Positions 1 through 11,935 of a DNA stretch of 64,000 nucleotides are shown piece after piece (within the stretch, counting starts at the first letter, position 1; each line of letters starts with the position of its first letter). The DNA lies in the NCBI GenBank assembly GCA_032690845.1, contig CM064426.1:71536403-71600402 (forward strand), read 5' to 3'. The DNA is from Eleusine coracana subsp. coracana. Lineage: Eukaryota > Streptophyta > Magnoliopsida > Poales > Poaceae. Below the pieces are notes generated by a model. That model ran no database searches and was not told where the DNA came from. It saw only the letters and a program-made list of their open reading frames with translations. The position numbers were made by a program, and so were the translations under genes.

Positions 1-1276
1 GCCTTGTAGAGACCCGCGAAGATGATGAAGGCGATCACGGCCACGTGGAGTATGGAGAGGATGTAGTTGAAGCGGGAGGAGCCTTTCGTGCTCAGCACAG
101 CGAAGAGGCAGATGAGCGTGATCACCACCACGGCGATGGGGTCCAGGCGGGAGTAGTCCTCCGAGAGGGAGGTGGCGTGGATGCGGAAGTCGTTAGGGTG
201 GTGGTTCAGCAGCGTCGCGAAGTAGGACGTCCACGAACGCGCCACCGCCGCGCCGCCGATGCAGTACTCAAGGAGGATGTTGCCCGCCGCGATGAACGCC
301 ATGAAATCGCCCAGCTCCACGCGGAGGTACGCGAACGAACCGCCTGCATTGTTTGAATTTTGTTGATCATATGCACAGTCAGCCGCATGCAGAAATCTTA
401 CTAGTGATTAACATCTGCTGCAAAATCTGTTAAAAGGAAATTATAACCGAAATAAAACAGTATTGTTGCAGTTGATCTAATTCTAAAAGTAAACAACGTA
501 TTCAACGTGAAACCAACTATAAACTACCTTCCTTTGTTCATACCTCTGTTTCGAGCTACCTACCTGACTGACGATAAACTAGCGATTCAGAAAACTAACC
601 AAATTAGCAACTCGAGTACAAACAAAATGTAACAACACAAGCGCCGATATCGGAATATTAGTATGCAGGGAATGAATCTGCTAATAATTATCTGTCCAGG
701 AACAACAACTAATCCCTCGAGAGAAACGGCAAAAGAAATATCTGATCCAGAACGTTCAGATCCACCAAACCGCGTATGTGGTTCAAACACTTGTCAAGTC
801 ACCACACGTGCATGCATATGCATTCATGTTCAGGGGCGATCGACGTGGTGTTTGTTCTCGTTGGTACCTGCGACGGGGATCTCGACGGCGAACTCGGTGT
901 AGCAGAAGACGGAGAGCATGGCGGAGACGCCGGAGACGGCGTACGAGACGACGACGGCGGGACCCGCCGCCTCCTTGGCCTCCTGCCCCGTGAGCACGAA
1001 GATGCCCGCGCCGATCACGGCGCCGATGCCGAACCAGATGAGGTCCCACCACGTGAGGTTGCGCTTCATGTCGGCGCCGCCGCGGCCGCGCACCTCGTGC
1101 AGCTCCGTCGAGTCCAGCGACCGCGCCGTCGCCCGCTCCCGCAGCCGCGGGCCCGTCTCCAGCAGCGCCCGCCCGTACGCCGACCAGCTCTTGAACGACT
1201 CCTCCGGGAACAGCGACGTGCCGCCGCAGCACCCGCGCCGACGGACCTCGCCGCCGGCGGCCGCCGACAACGCCAT
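1..1276 (-). CDS. Cationic amino acid transporter (CAT family), 5' part: exons 1 and 2
   Basis: Exon 1 is 868-1276 and exon 2 is 1-343, running off the window; the intron is 344-867 with GT/AG ends and joins in frame inside PVAGGSF. The start ATG at 1276 opens a roughly 70-residue hydrophilic N-terminus (FPEESFKSWSAYGRAL), followed by the conserved stretch LTWWDLIWFGIGAVIGAG that opens the first membrane helix. Further helices follow, with FCYTEFAVEIPVAG and, in exon 2, LGDFMAFIAAGNILLEYCIG and a last helix ending IFAGLYKA. These are hallmarks of plant CAT proteins (APC superfamily), which import lysine, arginine and other amino acids at the plasma membrane or other membranes. Arabidopsis CAT1, CAT5 and CAT8 are the closest type I recall. 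About 250 residues are visible, less than half of the usual length near 600. No frame break is seen. Confidence 0.92.
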
Positions 1277-1402
1277 GCTTCCGCCGCTGCTGCTTGGATC
1301 GCGCCGCGCGGCGAAGGGCGAGGAGGGGGTTGGTTGGTTAGCGAATGGGCAGGCCGAGCTTCGTTTTTTTTTGGTAAGGGGTTAAGGAGAGCACGCGTGC
1401 GC

Positions 1403-1409
1403 GTATATG
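1403..1409 (-). promoter_or_regulatory. Possible TATA box of the CAT gene
   Basis: On the minus strand the sequence reads CATATAC, about 130 bases upstream of the transporter ATG, next to alternating GC-rich sequence. The distance suits a TATA box plus a short 5' leader. This is a motif match only. Confidence 0.3.
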
Positions 1410-2855
1410 TAGCGGGAGAGCGGGGTGACCTAGGCGTGATCTCGGCCGTTGGGTTTTTGATGGATGGTGGGTGGGGAACGGAATAAGGCGGTTACGATGC
1501 CAGTCGCCGCAACCGCGCGCGGCCCGGCCGGGGAAGTTGATTTGGCGCGTACGTCCAGATTCATTCGTTGACGGAATCAAGCGGTAAGATTCTTGAATTA
1601 CTATGATTTCCCATTTACGTTGCACACGGTGATTATTACTGTTAAAACAAGATTCCGTTGCAAGCACGGCGGCAGTCAGTTGCGCGGTTGAAAAGCTGGC
1701 TGGAGCAGGGTGTCGCGTAACGAGATTCACTCCATCGTGGCCCGTGCACGCTGCATGGAGAAGGCTTCTACGTTGCATGGGAGAGCGGCACTCCATGGCA
1801 GTCTGGCCCATGCTGGCATTCCTGGACCAGCCCAGGTATGTGTATGCCGTGCCTTTCGAAGCCTAGCCCATGGAGTTTGTAATAGTCACCGGCTCCGCAG
1901 TTATTGATAATTTGATACTGTACGCAGCAGCAGCTACCACAGACAGACAGGTGAAGTCGTAAAGAAAACATAATAGCAACGTGCACTAAAAAATGTTTTT
2001 AAGCTGTCCCTCAGCAATTGTCTATCGAAGTATTTTCTCCGGTTTTTAATGATGTCATGATAATTCCATTATCAGTTCATTTTTAGTTGCAATGTTAGTA
2101 CAATATCATCAATAAAAAAACATGAGAACGTAAAATCTTACGACAAAACAAGAACTAGCTTCAGAGATTACCCGGAGGATGCAAGTGCCGAGTCGTCTGT
2201 CTGGAGAAAGCAACGTCGCCAGACCAAAAATGCAAATCAAGCTGCTTCAGACCAAATGCTAACCAAAGCTGCTTCCGCCAAATACTTACGAGTAATTTGG
2301 TGCCACACTCAGGTACAAAGAATTCCTGCACGGCACACTGGATCCACTGAACAAACACACCAAGACAAATTCCATGTGCGAGTGCATCTTCTGTTGCAGC
2401 ACTCAAGACATTTTTAGTGTTGCCGTCTGTATTGCCATGAGCCCATGACACGTATCAACCACATGATAGACAAGCCCGTGTCTGAGTCATCTGAACTCCG
2501 AAGTAGTCTATGTAACATCCAATCGTCGAATACAATGTTAAATAAATAACATATGATTACCAAAATAACATCAACATGACTACTTTATTCATCCCTTTTC
2601 ACTACCTCCTAAATAATCCTAGTTGTTAGCACTAAAGAAAACAAATCCAAGTTGTCATCTCTTTTAACCAGTTGGCATCACCCCACGGTAGATACCCCTT
2701 ACGGCAAATATATTTTCTGTATCATCTTTGCACTTTTTTATAAAATAGAAAAATGAGGTCAACAATGCTTAGATTATTCAGTTTTATCCCTCCTGGCTCT
2801 CTACGTCATAATTGAGCTAAACACCATGGCCCTATAATTCAAGCAAAATAAATAT
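1410..2855. other. Intergenic stretch, no convincing gene
   Basis: This stretch lies upstream of the transporter gene. A minus-strand reading frame at 2161-2451 looks protein-like up to 2290, where a strong GTAAGT donor follows; it could be one exon of an unrecognised gene, but no partner exon was found. The rest is AT-rich and shows no domain. Confidence 0.4.
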
Positions 2856-2962
2856 GCCGACCTGCCGGATTCGAACCGGCTAACAAGGAGAACACAGGAT
2901 CTCGCCTTAAGCTTTGATCCCATGCCATCCTGTGCGCTCTTCCAACCGAGCACAAGGTCGGT
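2856..2962 (-). tRNA. tRNA-like sequence, probably a pseudo-tRNA
   Basis: Read on the minus strand, the ends pair as CCGACC with GGTCGG (acceptor stem). A D-arm forms with GCTC/GAGC around GGTTGGAA, and a T-arm is perfect: GCCGG, TTCGAAT, CCGGC. Between them CACAGGAT pairs with ATCCTGTG, leaving an oversized loop of about 21 bases where the anticodon should be, and about 12 bases before the T-arm. The ends resemble plant tRNA-Tyr, which has an intron after the anticodon, but no clean GTA anticodon is seen. It may be a pseudogene, a tRNA-derived SINE head or an unusual intron-bearing tRNA. Confidence 0.4.
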
Positions 2963-3516
2963 GATGACTGCTCAGAATGAACAACAGTTCCATCTTCTAT
3001 ACAGAACCAACTACTACTGTGTACCCAAATCAAAACGCGGGTACGTTAGCTTCGACAGTCTGTTAAGCGTGATGGAATGTGTCAAAGGCATTTAATGAAC
3101 TCATAATGGTAGTGTGGTACTAGTAGTTAATATCCTTTCCTTTCCAAGTTTCCATCTAAAAAAAACCTTTTGACATGTGCATTAACAATAGTCTAACACA
3201 ACGGTGTACTGCAGTACAGCTTTCCTTTTCCGATTTAGGCCTTTTGTTTCATGTACAAAAGAGGCCCAGGAAGGTTTAACAATTTTTCGTCCATGCACAA
3301 CACACGCATGTGGGTGAAGGTGCATACACTTGTCCTTACATGTAACGTGCCAATACTATTTGGTACTGTGGCTAACACAGTGAAAATTTAGCTCATGGTA
3401 AAGATGATGTCATCAAAAGCAGAGTACAAGTAAAAGATAGGAGAAGCAATTAAGATATGAACACATACCACAGGTTCAAACGTTGGTGGACGCCTATACC
3501 TCATGAGATCATGGAT

Positions 3517-3532
3517 TTACGTGGCATTGTAC
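3517..3532 (-). other. Candidate last coding exon of the SET-domain gene
   Basis: After a TTGCAG acceptor, 16 bases complete the split arginine codon of the previous exon and add Tyr-Asn-Ala-Thr and a stop. If real, the intron is about 3 kb (3533-6514) and the post-SET motif lacks its third cysteine, which plant relatives usually carry in a C-R-G-S-x-N ending. The true last exon may lie elsewhere in 2.2-6.5 kb. Confidence 0.2.
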
Positions 3533-6514
3533 CTGCAAGAACAGGAGTAGGTCCATGAATATATAAACTCACAATGTCTAGAGAAAGACATATCGCCCAA
3601 AATGAACTACTTATAGAATTTACAAAATGAGATGTCAAAACTAAAACCCGGGCATCATCACAAACTGCAGGGACTCATGAGCGGTTAGAGGAACAACTAG
3701 CAAAATTCCAACCATATTGTACACAACCCTGGTACAAAATGAGATGTTGTCCATGTACAATGTCAGCACATGGCAAAAACGAGATAAAAAAGGCACATGG
3801 AGCAAGACTTCAAAATTCTCTCATGTGCAAATGGGAAAGATCATCCAATAGATTGTTTTGCATTGCTTCCATGTAGTTCACATCAAACAGGCGAAGTCCA
3901 TCCAAGCAGATCAAAGAGAGGGCATGACATGAAGTATTTCATTAGGAAGAAGAGAAGGTTATTGTGACCAACATAAACAGCGACACCACCCCACAAGGAA
4001 CTCGGAGAGGCTAGGGCACACAAAAGAACACAACCAGAGTCTTTTAGTCCCAAGCAATTTGGGGGTAGGGTCGATATGAAACTCACGAAAACCAACAAGA
4101 AAAGACACGACATGCAACTTACAATCTAAGACACAAGGAGACTACTAATGGTAAAAAGAAACCCGACCAAACGAACCCAGCCTTATCCAAAAGAGAGGCC
4201 TCCTCGGCATTCTGTTTAACCAAAGTTGTTGGTGAAGACTAGCTCCTAAAGACACGGCTATTCCTCTCATTCCGTAACCCCCAAGCTCCTAGGAGGATCA
4301 TGGAGTCAAAGCACCGACATATCCCGGAAACTAGCTTTCAAATCCAAGTAAATTGGTACGTAGCATATAGTTGACTTCTCAAAAGAAGGGGAAATTAGTT
4401 TGGTGTTTCATCATCTCAAGCTTGTACATTTTCAAGTCCCTTTCACCTTTTGCCCTGCTCAGGGCTTGTACAATTAAACTTTGTTTGTTTTCTTCATATA
4501 TTAATATATATCTACCACAGTAGGGGGTTTCCCCTATTGTATATTCCCTAAAAAACTAAATACTGAGAGAAGAATGAGAAAGTTTAAACCCATGTTTATA
4601 TTCACGATATAAACTCTATAACCTTAATCCAACCAAGGTAAATAACCCATAGTATGCACTTGTACAGGTTTAGGAACTCTATGCAGACATGCGAACAATA
4701 CTAGTATTAACCTTGTCAGAAAGTAACGATTTACTAAGCTAGGTCCATCCTAAACTGATTTGCCATGTCAACTTAGACCAAAGGCAAGCTTTCAGCAGTC
4801 GTCCAGAAGAGAGAGGCAACCACCAAAGTAGACATGATAATGCATGAGACCTTCCTCAAGAACCTGGGAATAAGTTCATCTACCCTAAATAGATTTTTCT
4901 TTTTTACAGTTTCTCCTTGCAGTACAGCATGTTCCACGACCCCGTACTTAGATATAAATCCTGCAAAGTAGATAATAAAACACTCTCATCACCAGCAAAT
5001 CAATTTTTGAACTTGGCAGTGCAACCTGTAACAAATTAGCATGTTTCAGAAAGGGAAAGAACCAAGAGTTGGCCAAGAAAGCAGAGATACATCTCATTTG
5101 CTCTCATTGATCTAACTTACAGTAAGGGATGCAAACGATCAGAATAGATAATGCCTATTCTACATCCCAATCCACCTTTTTTTAGCTGGATTCAAGGCAG
5201 AGCAGATAATGTGGATGTGGATATGAATACCGATTTTCTGGATGTTTGGAAATAACGGCTGTACATAGTTGGAATGAAATCGGATTTACATGTCAGACAA
5301 TACGTGCATGAGTAGTGAATTATGCTGATTAAATTGTTCACAAGAGAAACCTAAACAATACACAGAGCACAGAGGATAACTAGCAGCAGCCAAGCAAATC
5401 ATATCATATAAATTAGTCAATAGAAAACCATATATGGAGGGTTTGTGGGCTAGGGAATTGCAAGGACATGCTGGGTTGTAGATGTGCGTTGTTGGGCCAC
5501 TAAAATTGTTGGACAATCCTATTGTGAGCTGTGCATAATCCACTTTTAATCATCAGATAATCCATATTCGCCGGATTTTACTAATATCACATCCACAAAC
5601 AATCACATTCAGATTATATGCATCTTTTAAGTAATATGACGATTGGCGAAGAATAGTATGGAAACTAAAGTATGAATTTCATATTGCAAAAATAATAACT
5701 GTTCCAATTACTTTGATATATCGCTTTACTTCTTAATTCATTGAACCCCGGCACCTAAACCAGCAGTAGACAGTTAGAAATAGAATGGAGAGTAGAGCAG
5801 AAATATCAGCAATAGCTGAAAACTGTTGCATCAAATCAATAATCACGCAGTAGGCATTATATAACTAAAAAAAATACTTCACTTCATATGCAGCATAAAA
5901 TAATTATTATTCATTCAATATTTCTAGAAGTTGTACTTAATTCCTTCAAGACATGAAACCAGTTACTTTACATGTCTCCATGCTGTGCAAGACGGAGTAT
6001 AGATAATGCAATGGTACATCTGCATTCTTTCCAAGATAGAGCGAAGTACAATAGGGTCATAAACAAAAAACACTGATACCAACACTTGAGTCACACACTA
6101 CCAATAGTTTGGTAAAGGGAAATTTGTCTGGAACACACTAAAAACATGTGGCTTTGTCCAGAACATATCAAACAAATCGAATTTAGCTGATACACACTAC
6201 GATTCTAGAAAATCATCTGAGACACACTATGACCATTTAACTATTATTTTCAATTTTTCTATCTCAGTGTGTAAAATACATAAGAATTTGAAACTTGACA
6301 AAAATATACACGATTGTATTCTCTATCAATATAAATTTTATGATGTCTGAAACTTTTTTTTATGCTTTGTAAGATGCAGGTTGCTTGTCAGCCTATACCA
6401 TCAAAATGAGCAGGCAAATTTGATATCACTAAGACCACTAAAAATCATTGTATTCATGAAATAGACATGATTCAAATGAAGTAGCAACACACAACTAAAG
6501 CATTGATCAATTAC
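3533..6514. other. Intron or 3' flank of the SET gene, repeat-rich, no gene seen
   Basis: AT-rich sequence with no domain-bearing frame. Around 4048-4080 is a stretch with CCCAAGCAATTTGGGGG, which resembles the end of a common plant retroelement-derived repeat, though I cannot name it. No splice-competent exon with recognisable protein was found, so this is either one long intron or sequence beyond the gene. Confidence 0.4.
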
Positions 6515-8680
6515 CTTCGAGAACCACAGTGGCATGGGATCTTTTTCTGCTCCAAAGGAAACTTGTAGTTATATGTGAGTTCCTCACCAACACATATTTG
6601 TCTCTTTGCATAAATGAAAATCTTCTTCTGACCATCAACAGTAATCACTTTTGTATAGCAATTTGGCTGTCATTGCAAATACAAGACCACCATTATTGAA
6701 AATGCCATAATTTTACATGGTGCAGCTTTTTAAAAAATTCATAAAAACACATGTGTGTAGCACATAAGAGTTATGAAAGCCTGCAGAAAACTATTTTCAA
6801 AATCATATTCGATATCATGATTCAAAATTCAAACGTGGCACTGTTTGTAGATGATTAACAGTTTCAGATTGATTCTTTTCCAATTTGTTTCTCGATATCT
6901 AGGATGATTTTGATGCTGAAAATCTACAAACCTCCTTGGATGCTGCATTTTATTTGCTTTTTCCTCAGATATTCCGGATGGCTCACAGAAACGCTCCTCA
7001 ACTCCAGAGAGAAGAAACTGGCCACTTTGCTTGCCGTGTACTGTTTTGACAAACAAGCCGTGTACCCCACAAAAGAAAAAAAATGTTGTAACACAACGCT
7101 AGAGGAATAACATACAAGATTACAAGAGCTTAGAGGAAAGCAAGTTGATCAACATTACGTCCATAATTATCACAATATATGAGGAAAATAAAATAAGTTT
7201 ATTTCCTCTGTTGTGTTCTAGAAGCAAGTATTATACCACGTAACATGATCTGTTTGGCAGTGACATGTACGTGATGCTGTTCATTCTGTGCAGATGCAGT
7301 GGACGCAACTCTGTTTTTTTTTACAAACTTTTAAAACATTGCAACATTCAGAATTCACTAATGGTGTCACGTAAACCAATAGACACAAAAACTGCACTCT
7401 ATTTAGTAGCTTACCTCACAGGAATGGTTTATGAATTTTGCCAGCCCACCACGTTTAGTAGCATCAACCTGCATAAATTAAGAATTTCGGAATGAAGGCT
7501 AGAAAGAAAAAAAAAGGCACCATAAAAAATTTAAAATAAATTTCTTTCATCTCAGCTTGAGATTGCCAGCAAAACTACCTATCAATCAAAAGAGGCATGT
7601 GTGTGTACATGAGCACGACGTGCGTGCGTGTGTGTGCATGTGGGTGCAAGCGTGCATGCGTGTGCCTGTGTGTGGATGTGCTTGTGTGCCCCTCACCACC
7701 AAAAGGATTCCCTTTATGTATGTTCTACCTAACTACTTCCATATGGTTCCCTCATTTTATACTTCTTCAGGTACTATACAACTTAAGAAAAAGACACCAA
7801 CACAGAACACATTCAGATGATGTTAAGTAAGGATGCATCACCTACCACAAATTCATCGTCCAAGCGAAATAAGTAACTGCAACCAATCCCACTCTTCTCG
7901 TATTGAGACTCACGCATGTCTGAGACCTGTGTACGTTACAAATCCATCTTTAACATATTGCACAAATTAAGTACATCAATGAATAGATGGTTGATTGAAT
8001 AATGCGTTATTACCTGCGTACGAATCAATTCGCCAACATATTCAATTACCAAGGCTTGTGCATCAATAGACTCAAGGGCGACCAGACCCCATCCATGGAT
8101 CTTGCTCCTCTGAAAACGTAACTGTTTTTTCCTTGCCTACAACAAGAAAGCATAAATGAGAATTGAGATATCATTAAAACCTCATACAAGCAGATTTTAG
8201 AGCATGCAGAAGTTCCTTTTTACCTTCATTTGGGTAGTTCTCAGTAGCTCACAACCTTCAGCAGCTACTAATAGGTTCCGCAGCTTAACCCGATTTGACC
8301 TTGCAGATGGACCTCGGGAATTTTTCCATACATTTTTATTTTTTGAGGCAGAAAGAATAGTCTGAGCACGGTGCCCTCTCACACGAGTCCTTTCTGATGG
8401 AGTAGCTTTCTGCGCCCAATTATGCCACTCCCATCCATTAACAGAAGCTCTAGCACAACCATCTGATTCTGGACATGGGACCATGGTCTTTGCCTTCTGA
8501 CCATTCATGCACTTTCCTTTCTTGGTTTTTGTAATCTTAGTTGGATGAGATGTCCTGTCTCCTGGAACAGAAATAGAGATTTATCATAAATCATTACAAA
8601 TTTATGTATCAGACGGAGAAGCGAAGTGGATTAGAGGAGTTGCTCTCTTTGTTTATGTGTATGTGCACACACGGGCATGT

Positions 8681-8719
<39 letters not shown>

Positions 8720-9754
8720 TGTGTGTGCGTGCGTGTGTGTGTGTGTGTGCCTGTGTGAGAGTGTGTGCGTGCGTGCGTGCGTGGGAGTGTGTGTGTGTGT
8801 GTGTGTGACTGTGTGGGAGAGAGGGGGAGAGAGAGACTGAGAGTGCGTGTGTGTGGGAGAGAGAGAGAGAGAGCACTATTCATTTACCATGAGAATTGAT
8901 CACTCTGTTTGTTGTCATTTCCGGAATCCTCATTGCTTCATCTGTAGGTGTTTCAGCCTCTAGAGCACTTTTAACAAGATCAAGCATGGACACATCAGCA
9001 ACAATGGGTGACTCCGTTGCATGAATGGGGATAATAGTTTGTGCCTGTGATATAAAAAATTGCAAAGACAAATTGTGTGAACTTAAGGGCTTTAAAGTAG
9101 TAACAAAGACAAATTCCTTATAATTATATAACTCACTTGATTACTGTTTCCAAGTCCAAAGCATAAGCAATTTGTTATCTCCTCTGCAATAACCTCCTCA
9201 AAATACTGAAATAGCAATTGCTTTGATTGAATATATATTTCGTTTGCAAGCATCATCTCCGCTCCTGCTAAGGGGCCAGAAAAACATGCAGTGCTTGGTT
9301 CAGTCTTTGCTTTAAAAGTTGGGCCAAATCCAGGAGGGAAATCTATGTCACAATCAGAAGAACTTGAATCCTGCAAAACCACATAAGAATAACAAGTGTG
9401 AGTTATGAAGTAAGAAACAAAGGACTAAAGCCATAATTAACTTTTGAATCAAAGGAGTCTTAGAAGAAACACCTTTGATGATGCTTCATGACTCTCCCGG
9501 GAATCAATTTTAGAGGGCAGATTCAACTGGCAACCTCTCTGTAACCATACATCACAGCAATCCATAATATGATCGGATAGCATTCCATCCCAGATATTCT
9601 TCATGGATTCATAATAAATTGTCCACCAAACAGTTAATAATACGACAGCAAAATTATCTTTTACTGCCCCATTTTGGCCAATTGAATATCTGACAACAGC
9701 TTGAGATGCTTCCGAGTTGTGGAAGCCCGAAACCCCTGGCTCAGCATCAAAGTT
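6515..9754 (-). CDS. ATXR7: SET1-class histone H3 lysine-4 methyltransferase, ATXR7/SDG25-like (C-terminal exons)
   Basis: Nine exons join in frame on the minus strand: 9473-9754, 9137-9370, 8888-9044, 8224-8561, 8014-8136, 7846-7926, 7415-7468 and 6515-6666, with the last residues probably further downstream. The protein has WWTIYYESMKNIWDGM, then an acidic serine run and FPPGFGP, then the pre-SET block NGWEWHNWAQKATPSERTRV, then a complete SET domain: RSKIHGWGL, IEYVGELIR, GCSYLFRLDD, GGLAKFINHSCEPNCY, ELTYNYKF and the start of the post-SET motif (CHCGSR). NHSCEPNC and the GEELTYNY tyrosine are the catalytic and S-adenosylmethionine-binding signatures. ATXR7 acts in the nucleus to methylate H3K4, for example at flowering repressors. 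The visible part is roughly 430 residues against more than 1,000 in Arabidopsis, so N-terminal exons are missing or unrecognised upstream of 9754. No stop or frameshift is seen in these exons. Confidence 0.85.
8678..8875. repeat. Compound microsatellite: TG/GTGC runs then GA runs
   Basis: Nearly 200 bases of TG dinucleotides interrupted by GTGCG steps, ending in GAGAGA tracts, within the intron between the SET-gene exons 8224-8561 and 8888-9044. Frames across it are artefacts. A similar, weaker TG-rich stretch lies at 7595-7690. Confidence 0.85.
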
Positions 9755-10499
9755 CTGACCACAGGAAACAGCAAAATGTAACAGGCATAACTAGACACCC
9801 AAATGTAGGTAACACATCAACACACACCAGGAATCCCCGCTATTTTCAACCAGGGAAAAATGTAGCTGATAGCTGATTCGCATAGATGGTAGATATTACT
9901 GGCATACACTGTCTTACTCCGCATTAAATTCTGCGCCTAAATGCCCAAAATAATTACACAATTGAGATGACATGTTGTGCTCGGAACAAAACTACGGATT
10001 TCCACAAGAAGATGACTACAAAAAAGGAGAAAGCAATAACAACCCAACCCAGATTGGGATTGTTTGGATTTCTTTGCTAACTCTTCTTGCCTCAGCGTTT
10101 GGTTCCACAAAAAGGGCAAGATATTCCCTTCAATTTCCATGTCAACAGCCAGGAAAAAATTGGAAAAACACATGCAGGGGATAATCGAAAATAATGGCGA
10201 GGTAAATTGTGAGCCCTAGGTGACACTTGGGAGTGGACACTAGAAGGATGTTTTTTTGGAAGTGTGCCAGCTGATAGGGTGGCCAAAAAAAAAAAGTAAA
10301 AAGCCCACACACCAGCAGTGCATTGGTGCTATGTTCTCATGTCTCAAGCCCACTACCTGAAAATCGCATGCAGAACTACAACATGTGCTCTACTACGGCG
10401 GACAGACAATTCAAGGCACCGTTGGACGAGAAAGGGAAGAATCATAAGACGTTACGGGCCACCAAACCTATCGAGGATAAAGCATCGATGGCCGACAAC

Positions 10500-10910
10500 A
10501 AGAGCTCGGGTGTGGAGTGGTTCCGTCCTGAGATGAATTGTGCGTGCAAGTGCGGCATGGTAGAGAGCTCTTGGAGGTTGATTGTCGCTGCCAGGTATGG
10601 GGATGTGGATTTGTAGAGTGATTTGGACTTGGGTCTGACAAGTGAGAAGGGGAACGAGATGACAGACAGGGGCCGAGAGATAGATGAGAGATGACGTGCG
10701 GAGGCCATTTGCCAATCGGAGTGGCAGCAGGCGTGTGTCACTTGTGTTCCACCCGGGAGTGTTGCTTCCATCACCGTCGGGTCATTTCGACGATCGTGAT
10801 CGGCCGTGAGGCGTGTCTTGGGCCCCCTGACACCTGCTCCATGTATTACTTGCTGGAGGGCTGCCACTTGCACGAAAACCTTTCTCCAGCCTCGAAATTG
10901 CACAAAGCAG
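10500..10910. repeat. Copy 1 of a direct duplication (partner 11488-11935)
   Basis: Blocks of matching sequence occur in the same order in both copies. Examples are GTGGTTCCGTC-type start segments, TGCGGCATGGT, GGGGCCGAGAGATAGA, AATCGGAGTGGC, TTTCGACGATCG, GATCGGCCGTG, CTGCTCCATGTA and ACGAAAACCTTTCTCC. Copy 1 is less GC-rich and looks more decayed. No coding frame is shared, so I read this as duplicated promoter or flanking DNA. Confidence 0.75.
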
Positions 10911-11487
10911 ATGAACGGAGCTAGCCTAGCAGACTCGTCTCACAACACAGCTAAAATAGCTGTGGTGTCAGTGCACAAACATCTGTGCCTGTGGTGGAAT
11001 TCAGAACTTGGTGGCGAGAGATAGACACCCGGATCAGGCTGTTCGGGCTGTGTCAGCGACGAGCCCAATGCCAACGACCTAGAACTACAGATCGTGTGTG
11101 CGGACATGCTCTGCTGCAAGCCTGCAACGGACAGCCAAATCAAGCTAAGAGCCGCAAAAGGGGGAAATTATCAGAAGGCGAGTGCCGCGGAATCGATCGA
11201 GGACTAAGCAAACCAGTACGGAGGCGGATTAGCGCGCGCGTCGACGATCTAAGACTACAGCGACAAGACAAGCACGGAACCGAACGAGCCTGCCCGGCGA
11301 GCGAGCGAGGAAAGGCACACTTTCCCCCAAAATCAAGGCACGCCCAGAGAGAATGGGACAGGGGCGGGAAGAGTGCTCACCAGATCCGTACGTGTGTGCG
11401 CCACACGCGGGAGCTTGGAGCAGGCGGCCGCCCCGCTCGGAGGTCGCGCGTGACGGCGGCCGCTGCCGCCGCCGCTGCCGCCGACAG

Positions 11488-11935
11488 CTCGCGTGTGGAT
11501 TGGTTCCGTCACGGAGTCGAATCGCGCGTGCGGGTGCGGCATGGTCGAGAGTCCTAGGAGCCGGAACCCGCCGAGCTCGGAGGTCGAGCGCCGCCGCCGC
11601 CGCCGGTAACAGGATGTGGAGTGATTGGAACTTTGGTCTGATGACGAGTGAGAACGCGAAGGGGATGACAGGCGGGGCGGGGGCCGAGAGATAGAGACGG
11701 GCGGCCGTGGGGGCCAGTTGCTAATCGGAGTGGCGCGCGCGGGCGGGCGTGTCTCGTGTTCCGTCCGGGGGGGAGCGTAGCTTCCACGCTCGTCCGATCG
11801 TTTCGACGATCGCGATCGGCCGTGCGGCGTGGGCCTGGCCGCTGACTGGCCGGTCTGCTCCATGTACCCCGTCGTTTGTCCCCCTCGCCGGAGGACATCT
11901 ATCTTCCACGAAAACCTTTCTCCGGCAAGGTTGTT
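11488..11935. repeat. Copy 2 of a direct duplication (partner 10500-10910)
   Basis: This is the more GC-rich copy, ending in ACGAAAACCTTTCTCC. It holds CpG-dense sequence and GCC-trinucleotide runs at 11465-11485 and 11590-11605. It could contain the promoter of the SET gene (minus strand) or of a lost gene. Confidence 0.75.

Noticed and set aside
776..1486. 236-residue plus-strand frame and other long frames opposite the transporter exon
   Set aside because: These are shadows of the GC-rich CAT exon; codon content is Arg/Ala/Gly-biased and there is no domain.
3883..4113. 76-residue minus-strand frame
   Set aside because: It covers a retroelement-like repeat with CCCAAGCAATTTGGGGG, which often yields false short proteins in plant annotations.
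8631..8883. Minus-strand frames of His/Thr repeats
   Set aside because: They translate a TG/GA microsatellite in an intron.
10442..10903. 153-residue minus-strand frame
   Set aside because: It crosses the duplicated GC-rich segment, the frame is not kept in the second copy, and no domain is present.
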